Counted from the stretch's first letter, positions 39,931 to 49,211 are shown. The stretch is 64,000 bases of DNA from Paractinoplanes toevensis (GCF_018332695.1 NZ_BOQN01000049.1:186001-250000); one strand, 5' to 3'. Notes: generated from the letters alone by a model not told the origin. Program-made: numbers and translations.

Positions 39931-41203
39931 AGTGCGCTACGACGATCGGGGTGTCGAACTGCTCGACCGGGAGCTGCCGCGGGCGCACCACGGCGTACAG
40001 CGTGATCGTGGCCGCGGCCATCCCGCCGAACACCACGATCGCCATCGACACCGCGCCCCCGCCGAACACGCCGACCAGCGGCGCGGCCAGCGCGCCCACC
40101 CCGAACTGCACCGCGCCCAGCAGGGCCGCCGCGGTGCCGGCCGCTTCGCCGTGCCGGGACAGGGCGATCGCCGGGGCGTTCGGCATGGCCAGGCCGACCA
40201 TCGCCAGCACGAACCACAGCGGCACCAGCAGGCCGACCAGGCCGCCGATGTCGGCGATCGAGAGAACCAGCAGCACCAGGCCGCCGACGACGCCGGCCAG
40301 CAGCGAGCCGCCCAGGATCTGCTGCGGCGACCAGCGGCGCAGCAGCCGCACGTTGAACTGGGTGGCCCCGATCAGGCCGATCGCGCCGCCCGCGAAGACG
40401 TACGCGAACTGCTGCTCGCTCAGGCCGTACTCCTCCTGGAACACGAACGACGAGCCGCTCACGTAGGCGAACAGCGCCGAGAACGCGAAGCCGGCCACCA
40501 GGATCAGCCCGACGTAGACCCGGTCGGTGAACAGCCGGCCGTAGTCGCGCAGCACCTGCCCGCTGCGGCGCGCGGCCGGCGGCAGCGTCTCCGGCAGCAC
40601 CAGGGCGGTCGCCGCCATGATGGCCACGCCGGCCACGGTCAGCACGACGAACACCCCGCGCCACGACGTCCACTCCAGCACCAGGCCACCGATGGTCGGC
40701 GCCAGGATCGGCGCCACCCCGACGACCAGCATCAGGCGGGAGAAGAGGCGGGCCGCGGCCAGTCCGTTGAACAGGTCACGGACGATCGCCATCGCGATGA
40801 CGGCCGCGGCCGCGGCCCCCAGGCCCTGCAGGACCCGCAGCGTGCCGAGGACGGCCAGGTTCGGGGCGATCACACACAAGATCGAGGCCAGGATGTGTAC
40901 GGCGATGCCGGCCAGCAGTGGCAGCCGCCGCCCGAGCGCGTCGGACAGGGGCCCCACGATCAGTTGCCCGAACGCCAGGCCGACCAGCGTGCCGGTCAGG
41001 GTGAGCTGCACGGACGCGGCGCTGGCGGACAGGTCGGTGGTGATCGTCGGAAGCGACGGAAGGTACATGTCGATGGTCAGCGGCCCGAGCGCGGTGAGGA
41101 AGCCGAGAACGAGCACGATCCGGAAGCGACGGCCGGTGGGAATCAGTTCCCCCGGAGAGAGGTCGATGGCGGGCGGGCTGGTGAGGGTCTCGGTCTTTGC
41201 CAC
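39929..41203 (-). CDS. Bcr/CflA-type MFS multidrug exporter
   Basis: A 424-residue, 12-helix transporter of the DHA1 Bcr/CflA group. Diagnostic features are the first helix with GPLTIDMYLPSLP, motif A GQLIVGPLSDALGRR, and the RVLQGLGAAAAAVIAMAIVRDLF segment. It exports drugs such as bicyclomycin or chloramphenicol in characterised relatives. The start is uncertain: GTG 41203 gives the usual N-terminus, while TTG or ATG starts up to 41257 are open. It lies 62 bp after the Pro/Gln-rich membrane protein gene on the same strand. Confidence 0.88.
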   Translation of the reverse strand: MAKTETLTSPPAIDLSPGELIPTGRRFRIVLVLGFLTALGPLTIDMYLPSLPTITTDLSASAASVQLTLTGTLVGLAFGQLIVGPLSDALGRRLPLLAGIAVHILASILCVIAPNLAVLGTLRVLQGLGAAAAAVIAMAIVRDLFNGLAAARLFSRLMLVVGVAPILAPTIGGLVLEWTSWRGVFVVLTVAGVAIMAATALVLPETLPPAARRSGQVLRDYGRLFTDRVYVGLILVAGFAFSALFAYVSGSSFVFQEEYGLSEQQFAYVFAGGAIGLIGATQFNVRLLRRWSPQQILGGSLLAGVVGGLVLLVLSIADIGGLVGLLVPLWFVLAMVGLAMPNAPAIALSRHGEAAGTAAALLGAVQFGVGALAAPLVGVFGGGAVSMAIVVFGGMAAATITLYAVVRPRQLPVEQFDTPIVVAH

Positions 41204-41264
41204 GACTGGTGACAAGTAGTTTCCGCCGCACAAGATTCCGCCCGTCATCCTCCTCACAAGGGCT

Positions 41265-42293
41265 TTACTTCTTCATGACGTACGGGCGGTAGAACTCGTA
41301 CAGCTGCCGGTCGCCCACCTTGCTCAGCATCGACTCGCCGTCCATCAGGTAGACCAGGCTCGGGCAGTCCTCGTCCTCGCCGTTCACCTTCGCCTTGTCG
41401 AGCAGCTGTCTGCCGGTGGCCGCCTCGAACAGCCGCACCCGGTAGACCGCCTTCTTCATGGCGATCTTCTCCGGCTCGGGGTCGTCGAACTTGCAGCTCT
41501 TGACCGTGCCGCCGGTGCTGACCAGGTCGACGCAGCCGACCAGCTGGGTCTTGGCCGGGTCGGACGGGATCCAGGCCCGCCAGATCGACTCCTTCAGGTC
41601 GGGCACGCTGACCGACGACATCATCCGGCGGCTGGGCAGGGCGGTGCTGTCGATGACCCCGACCGAGATCTGGTGCGGCGCCTTGCCGGTGAACTTCGGC
41701 GACTGCGGGTAATACCACCCGTCGCACACCCGGCCCAGGTCCTCGGCCTCGCGCACCGGGTAGGTGCTGGCCCGGGGCCCGGTCTCGACCGGCGTGCTCT
41801 CCTGCGGAGTGGGCGGCGCCTCGGTCGGCCAGGTGCGCGGTGCGGTCCACCGGTCGTCGTCGAGCGCCGCCACCTGCTTCGTGGTCGAGTCGACCACCCG
41901 GTAGATGTAGAACACGTAGCCGGCGGTGGCCAGCAGCACCCCGAGCACGATGATCAGCACGATCGCCCACGGCTTCAGCTTGGCGGCCGGCGCGGTGAAC
42001 GGCGGCAGCTGATCGCCGGTGACCTGCGGCTCCCAGTTCGCCGGCGGATATCCGGGCGGCGGCTGCCAGCCGGGCGGCGGCGGCTGCCAGGCGGGCGGTG
42101 GCTGCCAGGGGACGGGCTGCTGCCACTGCGGTTGTTGCCACTGCGGTTGTTGCCACTGGGGCTGGCCGACCGGCGGCCGGTGCCACTGCGGGCCCGGTTG
42201 GGCCGGCGGTGGCGCAAGAGCATCGGTGGTGGGCGGCGGCTGCGTGCCGTCGGCGGGCGGCTGGTCGGGCGCCGGTGGGCCCTGTTCTTCCAT
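41265..42293 (-). CDS. Pro/Gln/Trp-rich single-pass membrane protein
   Basis: A 342-residue protein. Residues 1-105 are a cytoplasmic, proline-rich tail with three QPQWQ-type repeats and PPPGWQPPPG motifs. One helix follows (WAIVLIIVLGVLLATAGYVFYIY), then an extracytoplasmic domain with Cys residues in GRVCDGWYYP, LVGCVDLV, KSCKFDD and EDCPSLV that could form two disulfides. Such layout is common in actinomycete septum- or wall-associated proteins of unknown function (DUF4352/lipoprotein-like outside). I cannot assign a role. Confidence 0.75.
   Translation of the reverse strand: MEEQGPPAPDQPPADGTQPPPTTDALAPPPAQPGPQWHRPPVGQPQWQQPQWQQPQWQQPVPWQPPPAWQPPPPGWQPPPGYPPANWEPQVTGDQLPPFTAPAAKLKPWAIVLIIVLGVLLATAGYVFYIYRVVDSTTKQVAALDDDRWTAPRTWPTEAPPTPQESTPVETGPRASTYPVREAEDLGRVCDGWYYPQSPKFTGKAPHQISVGVIDSTALPSRRMMSSVSVPDLKESIWRAWIPSDPAKTQLVGCVDLVSTGGTVKSCKFDDPEPEKIAMKKAVYRVRLFEAATGRQLLDKAKVNGEDEDCPSLVYLMDGESMLSKVGDRQLYEFYRPYVMKK
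42121..42165. repeat. 15-bp tandem repeat coding Gln/Trp/Pro units
   Basis: Three 15-bp units (42121-42135, 42136-42150, and a diverged copy at 42151-42165) encode the QWQQP repeats of the membrane protein on the minus strand. Confidence 0.85.
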
Positions 42294-42356
42294 GACTGCG
42301 GTCCCCGTTCGAAAAGCTGGACCGCGACTGTATCGAACACCGACTATTTGCGGGCG

Positions 42357-43319
42357 TCAGCCGACCGAGGCCGCGGCCTCCCGCTCCCGGTAGTAGTCGC
42401 CGGCCAGCACCGGCGGATAGTCGGTGCCGCCGCCGATCGGCGGCGCGAGCGGCGTGACCACCCGGTCCATGTCCGATTCGCAGAAGACGATGAGGCTGAT
42501 CAACTCCTCGTCCGGGTCGGCGCCGGACGGCGGCAGCACCCGGTGCCGGGTGGATCGCCACCGGTCGCCGGTCCACCGAGCGAGCAGGTCGGCGATGTTG
42601 ACCGTGAGGGCGCCCGGAACGTACGGCGCGTCCGCCCACTCGCCGTCGAGGGTCTGCACCTGGAGCCCGCCGTAGCCCGGCTGCCGGTCGAGGATGGTGA
42701 GGATCCCCCAGTCGGTGTGCGGCCCGACCCGGAACTGCCCCTCGACCGGCGCGCCGGTGACCGACAGCGCCGGATAGCGGTTGATGTTGAACGTGTGCGG
42801 CGCGTTCCTGGTCCGCTCGACGAAGTAGCCCGGTTCCAGCCCGAGCGCGGTGGCCAGCACCTCCAGCAGCTCTCGGTAGAGGTCCTGGACCTGCTCGGCG
42901 TATGCGGTGACCGGGTCGCGCAGCGAGGGCACCTCGGCCGGCCAGACATTCGCCATGAACCAGGCCGGGTCGCCGTCCGCGTCCTCGCGCCCGAGCGTGA
43001 AGGTCTCCTTGAGGTCGGCCGTCGCCGCGTCGCCGACCTCCCCGTAGTACGCGTTTGCCTCCCGGCCACGGGCGATCCACCCGCGCCCGCCGACGCCCGT
43101 CCCGTACGCGTCCTTGACGGTGTCGGGCAGCGCGAAGAACGCGCGGGACGCCGCCCGGATCCGCTCCGTGCGAGATTCGTCGATGCCGTGCCCGCTGACC
43201 AGGAAGAACCCGGAGTCCTGCATGGCCCGGTCGAGCCGGGCGGCGAGCGCGACCCGCTCGTCGAGGTCGGCGGCCCGCCACGCGGAGATGTCGAAGAGCG
43301 GAATGTCCGGCGTACTCAC
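42357..43319 (-). CDS. 2-oxoglutarate/Fe(II) oxygenase, isopenicillin-N-synthase family
   Basis: A 320-residue non-haem iron oxygenase. The N-terminal DIOX_N domain begins IPLFDISAW and has SGFFLVSGHGID; the double-stranded beta helix has iron ligands in GPHTDWGILTI (His, Asp) and the distal His in WRSTRHRVLPP, with an Arg/Ser for the cosubstrate nearby. It is the same group as plant and bacterial 2OG dioxygenases and IPNS. Substrate unknown. GTG 43319 is preferred; GTG 43340 would add seven residues. It is next to a LysR gene on the same strand. Confidence 0.88.
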   Translation of the reverse strand: MSTPDIPLFDISAWRAADLDERVALAARLDRAMQDSGFFLVSGHGIDESRTERIRAASRAFFALPDTVKDAYGTGVGGRGWIARGREANAYYGEVGDAATADLKETFTLGREDADGDPAWFMANVWPAEVPSLRDPVTAYAEQVQDLYRELLEVLATALGLEPGYFVERTRNAPHTFNINRYPALSVTGAPVEGQFRVGPHTDWGILTILDRQPGYGGLQVQTLDGEWADAPYVPGALTVNIADLLARWTGDRWRSTRHRVLPPSGADPDEELISLIVFCESDMDRVVTPLAPPIGGGTDYPPVLAGDYYREREAAASVG

Positions 43320-43342
43320 GCCCCGACCGTACGTGGCCACTG

Positions 43343-44245
43343 TTACGACTGCCGTACCACCTCGGTGACGGCGGCCCGGACCTGGTCGCGGAGCCAGACG
43401 TGGGCCGGATCGGTGTCATAGCGCTGGTGCCAGGCGCAGTTGATCGGTGGGCTCGGCAGCGGGATCGGCAGCGGCGCGGTGACCAGGTCGAACGCCTCGA
43501 TCAGGGGGCGCCAGGTCAGTTCCGGGACGGTCGCCACGGCCAGGCCGCGGGCGATCAGGTGGGCGGCGGTGGCGGTGGTGCCGACGGCGGCCAGGACCCG
43601 GCGCCGCAGGCCGTGCGACTCGAGCAGGTGGTCGACCGGGTCGGTGAGCCGGCCGCGGCGGGAGATCAGGACGTGCGGCTGGGCGGCGTAGGCCGGCAGA
43701 TCGAGGCGGTCCGCGTACGGATGATCGCGGCGCAGGACCACGACGAAGCGGTCGTGGCCGGCGGTCTCGTGCCGGATCTCGGGCAGCGCCGGCACGTCGG
43801 CACCGATCTCCAGGTCGACCCGGCCGTGCCGCAGTTCGTCGGTGTCGACCGCGGCCTCGGGCAGGAACCGTAGCCGCACGCCCGGCGCCGACCCGGCCAC
43901 CCCGGCCAGCAGCGGCGGTGCGAGCGCGGTGGCCAGGGCGTCGTGGCATTGCAGGGTGAAGACCCGGTCGAGCCCGGCCAGGTCGAGCTCCCGGCTGGGC
44001 GCCAGCACCTCCCGGGTCTGCCGCAAGAGCTCGCCGACCTGTTCGCGGACGGCCAGCGCGTACGGCGTCGGGGTCATCGTCCGCCCGGTGCGCACCAGGA
44101 TGTCGTCGCCGGTCAGCCGGCGGAGGCGGCCGAGGTTGCGGCTGACCGCGGGGGAGGACAGCCGCAGCCGCTGCGCCGCCCCGGCGACGCTGCCCTCCTC
44201 CAGCAGTGCGTCCAGCACGGTGAGCAGATTCAGATCCAGTTGCAT
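43343..44245 (-). CDS. LysR family transcriptional regulator
   Basis: A 300-residue LysR protein with the N-terminal winged helix (LDLNLLTVLDALLEEGSVAGAAQRLRLSSPAVSRNLGRLRRLTGDDILVR pattern) and a C-terminal effector domain beginning VFTLQCHDALATAL. It is transcribed away from the IMPase-like gene with 66 bp between the starts, the standard arrangement for control of the divergent target. It may also affect the oxygenase gene that follows it after 23 bp. Confidence 0.9.
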   Translation of the reverse strand: MQLDLNLLTVLDALLEEGSVAGAAQRLRLSSPAVSRNLGRLRRLTGDDILVRTGRTMTPTPYALAVREQVGELLRQTREVLAPSRELDLAGLDRVFTLQCHDALATALAPPLLAGVAGSAPGVRLRFLPEAAVDTDELRHGRVDLEIGADVPALPEIRHETAGHDRFVVVLRRDHPYADRLDLPAYAAQPHVLISRRGRLTDPVDHLLESHGLRRRVLAAVGTTATAAHLIARGLAVATVPELTWRPLIEAFDLVTAPLPIPLPSPPINCAWHQRYDTDPAHVWLRDQVRAAVTEVVRQS

Positions 44246-44311
44246 GGCGGTAAATCGTAGCTTCGAAAGGTTGCACTGGACTTAACCGAATCGCGGACCG
44301 AGAGTCGAGGC

Positions 44312-45085
44312 ATGCAAAAACTCCTGGTGGAAGCAACCGCGGCGGTCCGTGCGGCCGCGTCCCGTGTCACCCGTCCCGAGCGCACGCCGACGACCTCGGC
44401 CGAGCTGTTCGCCGCCCTGCGGGCCAACGACGAGGCCGTCACCGAGGTCCTCCGGCCCGCCCTACTCGGCGCCCTGCCCGGCGCCCGGTGGACGTCGGAC
44501 GAGCACGGCTCCGGCCCGATGCCGGACGGCGACTGGTGGGTCGTCGACCCGGTCGGCGGCAACATGAACGCGGTGCAGGGCATGCCCGACTGGAACGTCG
44601 GGGTGAGCCTGGTCCGGGCCGGCCGCCCGGTGCTGGCCGTCCTGCACGCGCCGGTGGCCGGCGAGACGTTCACCGCGACGGCGGGCGGCGGGGCGTTCCT
44701 CGACGACGTACCCCTGCGGGTCTCGGCGAAGACCGACCTGAGCCTGGCGCTGACCGGAACCGGGCAGGCCAGGCCGACCCGCGACGCGGCCGGCGCCGAG
44801 CGGGCGGGCACGGCGATCGCGGCGATGATGCGGCACGCCCTGTACGTCCGGGCCTCGGTGCCGGTCGGCCATCAGCTCGCACAGGTCGCGGCCGGCCGGA
44901 TGGAGCTGCACTGGCAGTTCGACAACCTGCGCTCGCACATCGCGCCGGTGCTGCTCGTCCAGGAGGCCGGCGGCACGGTCACCGACCTCGACGGCAAACC
45001 GTGGCAGCTGACCAGCGACGGCTACCTGGCGTCCGCCCCCGGCGTGCACGCCGCCGCCCTCGACGTGCTCCGCCCGCTGCGATGA
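44312..45085 (+). CDS. Inositol-monophosphatase-like protein with altered active site
   Basis: A 257-residue member of the IMPase/FBPase superfamily: helical N-terminus, metal-site region WTSDEHGSG, then DWWVVDPVGGNMNAVQGMPDWNVGVSLVRAG, and a late FDNLRSHIAPVLLVQEAGG. In active enzymes the middle motif is DPxDGT; here it is DPVGGN, so the second metal-binding Asp and the Thr are lost. The enzyme may have a different activity or be non-catalytic. It is coupled by ATGA to the reductase gene downstream and is divergent from lysR. Confidence 0.8.
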   Translation: MQKLLVEATAAVRAAASRVTRPERTPTTSAELFAALRANDEAVTEVLRPALLGALPGARWTSDEHGSGPMPDGDWWVVDPVGGNMNAVQGMPDWNVGVSLVRAGRPVLAVLHAPVAGETFTATAGGGAFLDDVPLRVSAKTDLSLALTGTGQARPTRDAAGAERAGTAIAAMMRHALYVRASVPVGHQLAQVAAGRMELHWQFDNLRSHIAPVLLVQEAGGTVTDLDGKPWQLTSDGYLASAPGVHAAALDVLRPLR

Positions 45086-45705
45086 GCCTGGAACTGACCG
45101 TGCTGGCCGCGTCCGGGGCGACCGGGCTCGAACTGACCCGGCAGGCGCTGGAGCGCGGGCACCGGGTCGTGGCGATCGCCCGTGATCCCGGCCGGATCGC
45201 CCTCCCGGACTCGGCGCGTCTCACCCGGGTGGCCGCCGACGTGCGGGACCCGGACGGGATCGCCGGCGCGCTGGCCGGGCGCGGGATCGTGCTCTCCGGT
45301 CTCGGCATCGCCGGCGGTGACCGGCCGGGCGTGCTCACCGCGGGCGCCCGGGCCGTGGCCGACGCCGGGCCGGACCGTGTCATCTGGCTCGGCGCGTTCG
45401 GCACCGGCCCGTCCGCCCGGGCCGCCGGCCCATTGACCCGCACCCTGCTCAAGATGCTCGGCGATCAGCTCGCCGACAAGGTCACCGCGGACGCGATCGT
45501 GCTGGCGGCGGGCGGCACGGTCTTCCACGCCGGCCCGCTCTCGAACGGCCCGCTCGGCCCGGCCCGCCGCACCGTCGGCCTGGCCGAGGTCCCGGCGCGG
45601 CTCTTCCCGTCCCGGGTGAGCCGCGCGACGGTGGCCGCCGCCATGCTGGACGAGGCGGAGACCCCCGCCCATCCGGGTGGCGTCGCCGTGCCGCTGGAGC
45701 GCTGA
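45082..45705 (+). CDS. NAD(P)-binding oxidoreductase (atypical SDR/NmrA-like)
   Basis: A 207-residue Rossmann-fold protein of the NAD(P)H-binding atypical SDR group. The dinucleotide motif is TVLAASGATGLELTRQAL, followed by HRVVAIARDPGRI and an acidic VAADVRDPDGI segment. There is no classical YxxxK, as is usual for this group. It may act as a flavin reductase, quinone reductase or redox sensor. It is translationally coupled to the IMPase-like gene, so both may be LysR targets. A strong terminator follows. Confidence 0.82.
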   Translation: MSLELTVLAASGATGLELTRQALERGHRVVAIARDPGRIALPDSARLTRVAADVRDPDGIAGALAGRGIVLSGLGIAGGDRPGVLTAGARAVADAGPDRVIWLGAFGTGPSARAAGPLTRTLLKMLGDQLADKVTADAIVLAAGGTVFHAGPLSNGPLGPARRTVGLAEVPARLFPSRVSRATVAAAMLDEAETPAHPGGVAVPLER

Positions 45706-45711
45706 CATGGC

Positions 45712-45748
45712 GGTGCCCCGGGCGGCGGGGACGCCGGCCCGGGGCACC
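45712..45748. terminator. Bidirectional terminator hairpin
   Basis: A perfect 12-bp stem (GGTGCCCCGGGC and its complement) with a 13-base loop lies between the convergent reductase and GH64 genes. Confidence 0.8.
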
Positions 45749-45762
45749 GGGGGTGAAGAGGA

Positions 45763-47376
45763 TCAGAACGGGGTCATCGTGATGGTGGCCAGGCGCGGGT
45801 CGCCGTCGTGGACCAGGGATTCCTGGTTCTGGACGTCGTCGAAGGCGAACGCGTAGGCCTTTCCGTCGACCATGTTCTCGTGGACTGCCTTGGCGTACAC
45901 GTCGGCCGGGTTGTTCTTGTAGAAGTCGGCCGCGGTGCCGCTCGGCTGGGTGTCGAGGGTGCCGAGCGTGCCCCGGGTGAGCGCCGCGCACAGGGTGCGG
46001 GCGATCGGGCCGACCACCTGGTCGTTCGGGGCGCCGAGGGCGCCGTCGCAGCCCCACACGTTGGAGGTGGACGGCTTGGTGAACGACGCGACCGTCTTGC
46101 CGGTGGTGTCGGTGAAGTTCATGACGTTGCCGCTGGTCCGGCCGAGGAACTTGTTGTTGGGCTGGTCGCCGAACGGCACCACGGTCAAGTTCTTGCCGGT
46201 GTAGGCGTTCCACGCGGTGTTGATGTACGAGTCCAGGTAGGTCGGGCTCATCAGGCCGGCGTCGGCCGCCTTGCCGGGGGCCAGGACCCGCAGGACCGTG
46301 CCGTCGGCCCGGGTGATCACGCTCTTCGCGAAGTCGGCGTTGGCCTTGATGGTGTTGATGACGTTCTGCCGGCCGCCGGACTTCAGCCGGCCGGTGGAGA
46401 GCTCGGTGCCGGCGCCGTTGGTGATGCTGACGATGTGCGGCACGGCGAACATGTCGACCTGCGAGCTGTTCAGGAACAGGCCGCCGGCGTCGAGGGTGAA
46501 CTCGCTCCAGTCGAACAGGATGTCGTGGTTGGGGTCGCCACCCGCCCACGGCGCGGGCTGCACCAGGCCGTCGGTGGTGATGCGGAAGTCGAGCTTCTGG
46601 CCGAACGACATGTACAACCGGCCGGAGAGACCCTTCGGCATCTTGATCGTGGTGCTGCCGCCGTTGGCCGGTCCGGGGATGGACACGTCCGGGGCCGGAA
46701 CGGGGGTGGCGGCGCCGCCGGTCCAGGCGGTGAAGGTGCCGGCCGCGTTGACGTACCCGAGCTTGCCGGTCGCCAGGTTGACGCCGAGCAGGTAGAGGAA
46801 GACGTTCTCGCTGCGCCCGGTCTTGTTGGTCACGGTGACCGGCAGCAGGTTCGAGGCGGGCGGAACGTCGGCTTTGGGAGTCGACGTGGTAGGCGCGACG
46901 GTGGTGGGCGCGACCGTCGTGGGTTTCACTGTCGGCGTCGTAGTGGCAGCCGTCGTGGTCGGCACCGCGGTGGTCGGCGAGACGACCCCGTTGCAGGGCA
47001 GGCCGTTGATCTTGCAGTTGGTGGGCCGGCCGCCGGAGCCGACGAACCCGAAGGTCGCCTTCGCCCCGACGGCCAGCGTCCCGTTCCACCCCTGGTTCGC
47101 AAAGGTGACGTGCTGTCCGGAGACCGTCATCTGTGCGTCCCAGAAGCTGCCGATCTTTGCCCCCGACGGCAGATCGAACTCCACCTTCCAGGCCGTCATG
47201 CCCGCCGCCCCGGTGTTGCTGACGGTCACCTCGTCCTGCCAGCCATTGCCCCAGTCGGACACCGTGCGGAGAGATGCGGTCGGTGCCGCTGCCGAGGCCG
47301 GCAGAGCGATCCAGGTGGTCCCCGCGGCCGCCACCGCGAGGACTGTGGTGAGGATGAGAGTTCGTTTGCGGCGCAT
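45763..47376 (-). CDS. Secreted CBM2-GH64 beta-1,3-glucanase
   Basis: A 537-residue secreted glycosidase. A signal peptide (residues 1-30, ending PASAAA) is followed by a CBM2 cellulose/chitin-binding module (about 32-130, with conserved Trp in WGNGWQDEV and WNGTLAVG), a Thr/Pro-rich linker (about 135-170) and a GH64/thaumatin-like catalytic domain (about 175-537) recognised by LYMSFGQKLDFRIT, DILFDWSEFTLD, SSQVDMFAVPHI and VHENMVDGKAYAFAFDD. GH64 enzymes cut laminarin to pentaoligosaccharides, so the likely substrate is fungal or plant beta-1,3-glucan. Function is outside the cell. Confidence 0.9.
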   Translation of the reverse strand: MRRKRTLILTTVLAVAAAGTTWIALPASAAAPTASLRTVSDWGNGWQDEVTVSNTGAAGMTAWKVEFDLPSGAKIGSFWDAQMTVSGQHVTFANQGWNGTLAVGAKATFGFVGSGGRPTNCKINGLPCNGVVSPTTAVPTTTAATTTPTVKPTTVAPTTVAPTTSTPKADVPPASNLLPVTVTNKTGRSENVFLYLLGVNLATGKLGYVNAAGTFTAWTGGAATPVPAPDVSIPGPANGGSTTIKMPKGLSGRLYMSFGQKLDFRITTDGLVQPAPWAGGDPNHDILFDWSEFTLDAGGLFLNSSQVDMFAVPHIVSITNGAGTELSTGRLKSGGRQNVINTIKANADFAKSVITRADGTVLRVLAPGKAADAGLMSPTYLDSYINTAWNAYTGKNLTVVPFGDQPNNKFLGRTSGNVMNFTDTTGKTVASFTKPSTSNVWGCDGALGAPNDQVVGPIARTLCAALTRGTLGTLDTQPSGTAADFYKNNPADVYAKAVHENMVDGKAYAFAFDDVQNQESLVHDGDPRLATITMTPF

Positions 47377-47504
47377 CGTCGGGCTACTCCAATGGATCGG
47401 CTTGGGGACCGGCCAATCTTGGAAAGCCGCCCGCCGATGCGCCGCATGTGAACGGATCTTTTACGGTTCCTTTAAGGTGCTTCTGCCCGTTTGTCGGGGC
47501 CGGA

Positions 47505-49013
47505 TTACCCGCGGTGCCACTTCTGGTTGGCGGTGCCCCCGCAGTCCCACAGCTGCAGCCCGGCGCCGTCGTTGCCGTTCCAGTCCTTGATGTCGATGCA
47601 CTTGTTGGCCTGCGGATTCACCAGATCACCGGCGGCCGACAGGACGAACTGCTGGGCCGCGTTGCCGCTGCAGCCGACGATCTGGATGACCGCGCCGTTG
47701 GCCGTCGAACCCCACGCCACGTCCATGCACTTGCCGTTCGAGGTCTGCAGCGTCCCGTTCACGAACGTCCACTTCTGCGCGCCGCTGGAGTTGCAACCCC
47801 ACATCTGCAGCGCTACGCCGTCGGAGAAGTTGCCGTTGGGCACGTCGATGCAGCGCCCGTTCCAGTCGCTGATCAGCGAGTTGGTGCTGCCACCGCCGCT
47901 GGTGGTCAGTGACAGACCGTAGGCGCCGAGGATCTCGTTCACCGGCTGGAACCACATGGTGCCGCCGGACGAGCAGTTGCCCGAGCCGCCGGACGTCACG
48001 CCCTGGGCCTGGTTGCCGGAGATCCAGGACCCGCCGGAGTCGCCCGGTTCGGCGCACGCGTTGCTGCGGGACAGCCCGGAGACCGAGCCCTGGGCGTACA
48101 CGATCGTCTCGTTGCGGCCCAGCAGGGTGCCGCAGCGCCAGCCGGTGGTGCGGCCGGAGCGGCAGATCGAGCTGCCGATCGCGGCGTCGGCCGAGCCGGC
48201 CACCACCACGTTGCCGCCGGAGTAGTTGTTCACCCACGGTTGCGGCGTCCAGTTGCCGTTGGTGCGGATCCACGAGTAGTCGTTGCCGGGGAACGACGAG
48301 CCGGCGAACGTGCCCTGGCTGACGTTGTTGTAACCGAGCGTGGGGCTGCCGGTGCCGCCGCAGTGCCCGGCGCTGACGAAACCGCCGGCCACCGCGAACC
48401 CGATCGAGCAGAGCGTGTTCCCGTTGATCACGTACTGGTCGCCGCCGCGGATGTCGTACATCGTCCGGGGTTGTTCGGCTTCCGGCAGGATCGTGACGTC
48501 GGTCGCGCCGGCCGCCTGGGCGAACGTCCGGGCGGCGCTCTCCGCGCCGGGCTTCGCCATGACCACGACCCGGTTGGCGGGCACGTCGACATACCAACCC
48601 CGGACGTTCGCCTGCGCCGCGCGGCCGGCATTGCGGTCCAATTTCGTACGGGTGGCAGCAAGATCAGCGGCGTCGTGGCGGACGAGAACCGGGTTCGCGC
48701 CTTCCGCCCGTACCGAAGCCTCGGCCGACGCGGAAGTGACCGCGACCGTGAGTTTCGACGCGCCGTCGGGGATCCAGGCACCGGCGAAGGCGGAGCCGAG
48801 CCGGGTTTCCAGCCGTTTCTGCACCACCGGTGCCGCCGCCTCGGTGCGCAGGCGGGCCGCGATCTGGTTGTCGTCGAGCTTCAGGTCGCGGCGCATCGCG
48901 GCCAGCATGCCGGGCGCGAGATCGAATCGGGGCGCTGCGGCGGACGCCGGTTGGGGGGTCAGAGTGGCCACCGTGATCGCCGCAGCGGCGATCGCGAGCA
49001 TTCTTCGGGCCAT
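47505..49013 (-). CDS. Secreted S1 (alpha-lytic-type) protease with ricin-type lectin domain
   Basis: A 502-residue secreted protease. Signal peptide 1-25 (PASA-AAP), a pro-region (about 26-190) with the alpha-lytic-protease pro-domain pattern, and a chymotrypsin-fold domain (about 191-370) with the full triad: His in FVSAGHCGG, Asp in FPGNDYSWI and Ser in EPGDSGGS. Cys pairs fit the S1E group. After a Gly/Ser linker, a CBM13/ricin-B lectin domain (about 378-502) with three QxW repeats (LQMWGC, AQQFVL, LQLWDC) targets carbohydrate. It likely degrades protein in plant or fungal cell walls. A LacI-type palindrome lies just upstream. Confidence 0.93.
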   Translation of the reverse strand: MARRMLAIAAAAITVATLTPQPASAAAPRFDLAPGMLAAMRRDLKLDDNQIAARLRTEAAAPVVQKRLETRLGSAFAGAWIPDGASKLTVAVTSASAEASVRAEGANPVLVRHDAADLAATRTKLDRNAGRAAQANVRGWYVDVPANRVVVMAKPGAESAARTFAQAAGATDVTILPEAEQPRTMYDIRGGDQYVINGNTLCSIGFAVAGGFVSAGHCGGTGSPTLGYNNVSQGTFAGSSFPGNDYSWIRTNGNWTPQPWVNNYSGGNVVVAGSADAAIGSSICRSGRTTGWRCGTLLGRNETIVYAQGSVSGLSRSNACAEPGDSGGSWISGNQAQGVTSGGSGNCSSGGTMWFQPVNEILGAYGLSLTTSGGGSTNSLISDWNGRCIDVPNGNFSDGVALQMWGCNSSGAQKWTFVNGTLQTSNGKCMDVAWGSTANGAVIQIVGCSGNAAQQFVLSAAGDLVNPQANKCIDIKDWNGNDGAGLQLWDCGGTANQKWHRG

Positions 49014-49049
49014 GGGGGAGTCCTTCCACGCAGGGGGAATGTGAGGAAG

Positions 49050-49061
49050 GAGAGCGCTCTC
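49050..49061. promoter_or_regulatory. LacI/CebR-like palindrome
   Basis: GAGAGCGCTCTC is a perfect 12-bp palindrome, close to the TGGGAGCGCTCCCA box bound by CebR-type LacI repressors upstream of secreted glycosidase genes in actinomycetes. It lies 37 bp before the protease start, in a region with TTGATC and TATCTG elements consistent with a promoter. Confidence 0.6.
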
Positions 49062-49211
49062 TTGATCGAATTCTGTCTATCTGTGACAACGCTGTCAAGA
49101 AACCTTACGGAAACTTGCCCCTCCATACGCACGTGTGCTGGATCGCCTGCCCTCGCCGCCGATAGGTGGGTCGTGCAAGGCTGGTTCTTTCCGGAGGATG
49201 GGGTACGCGGC

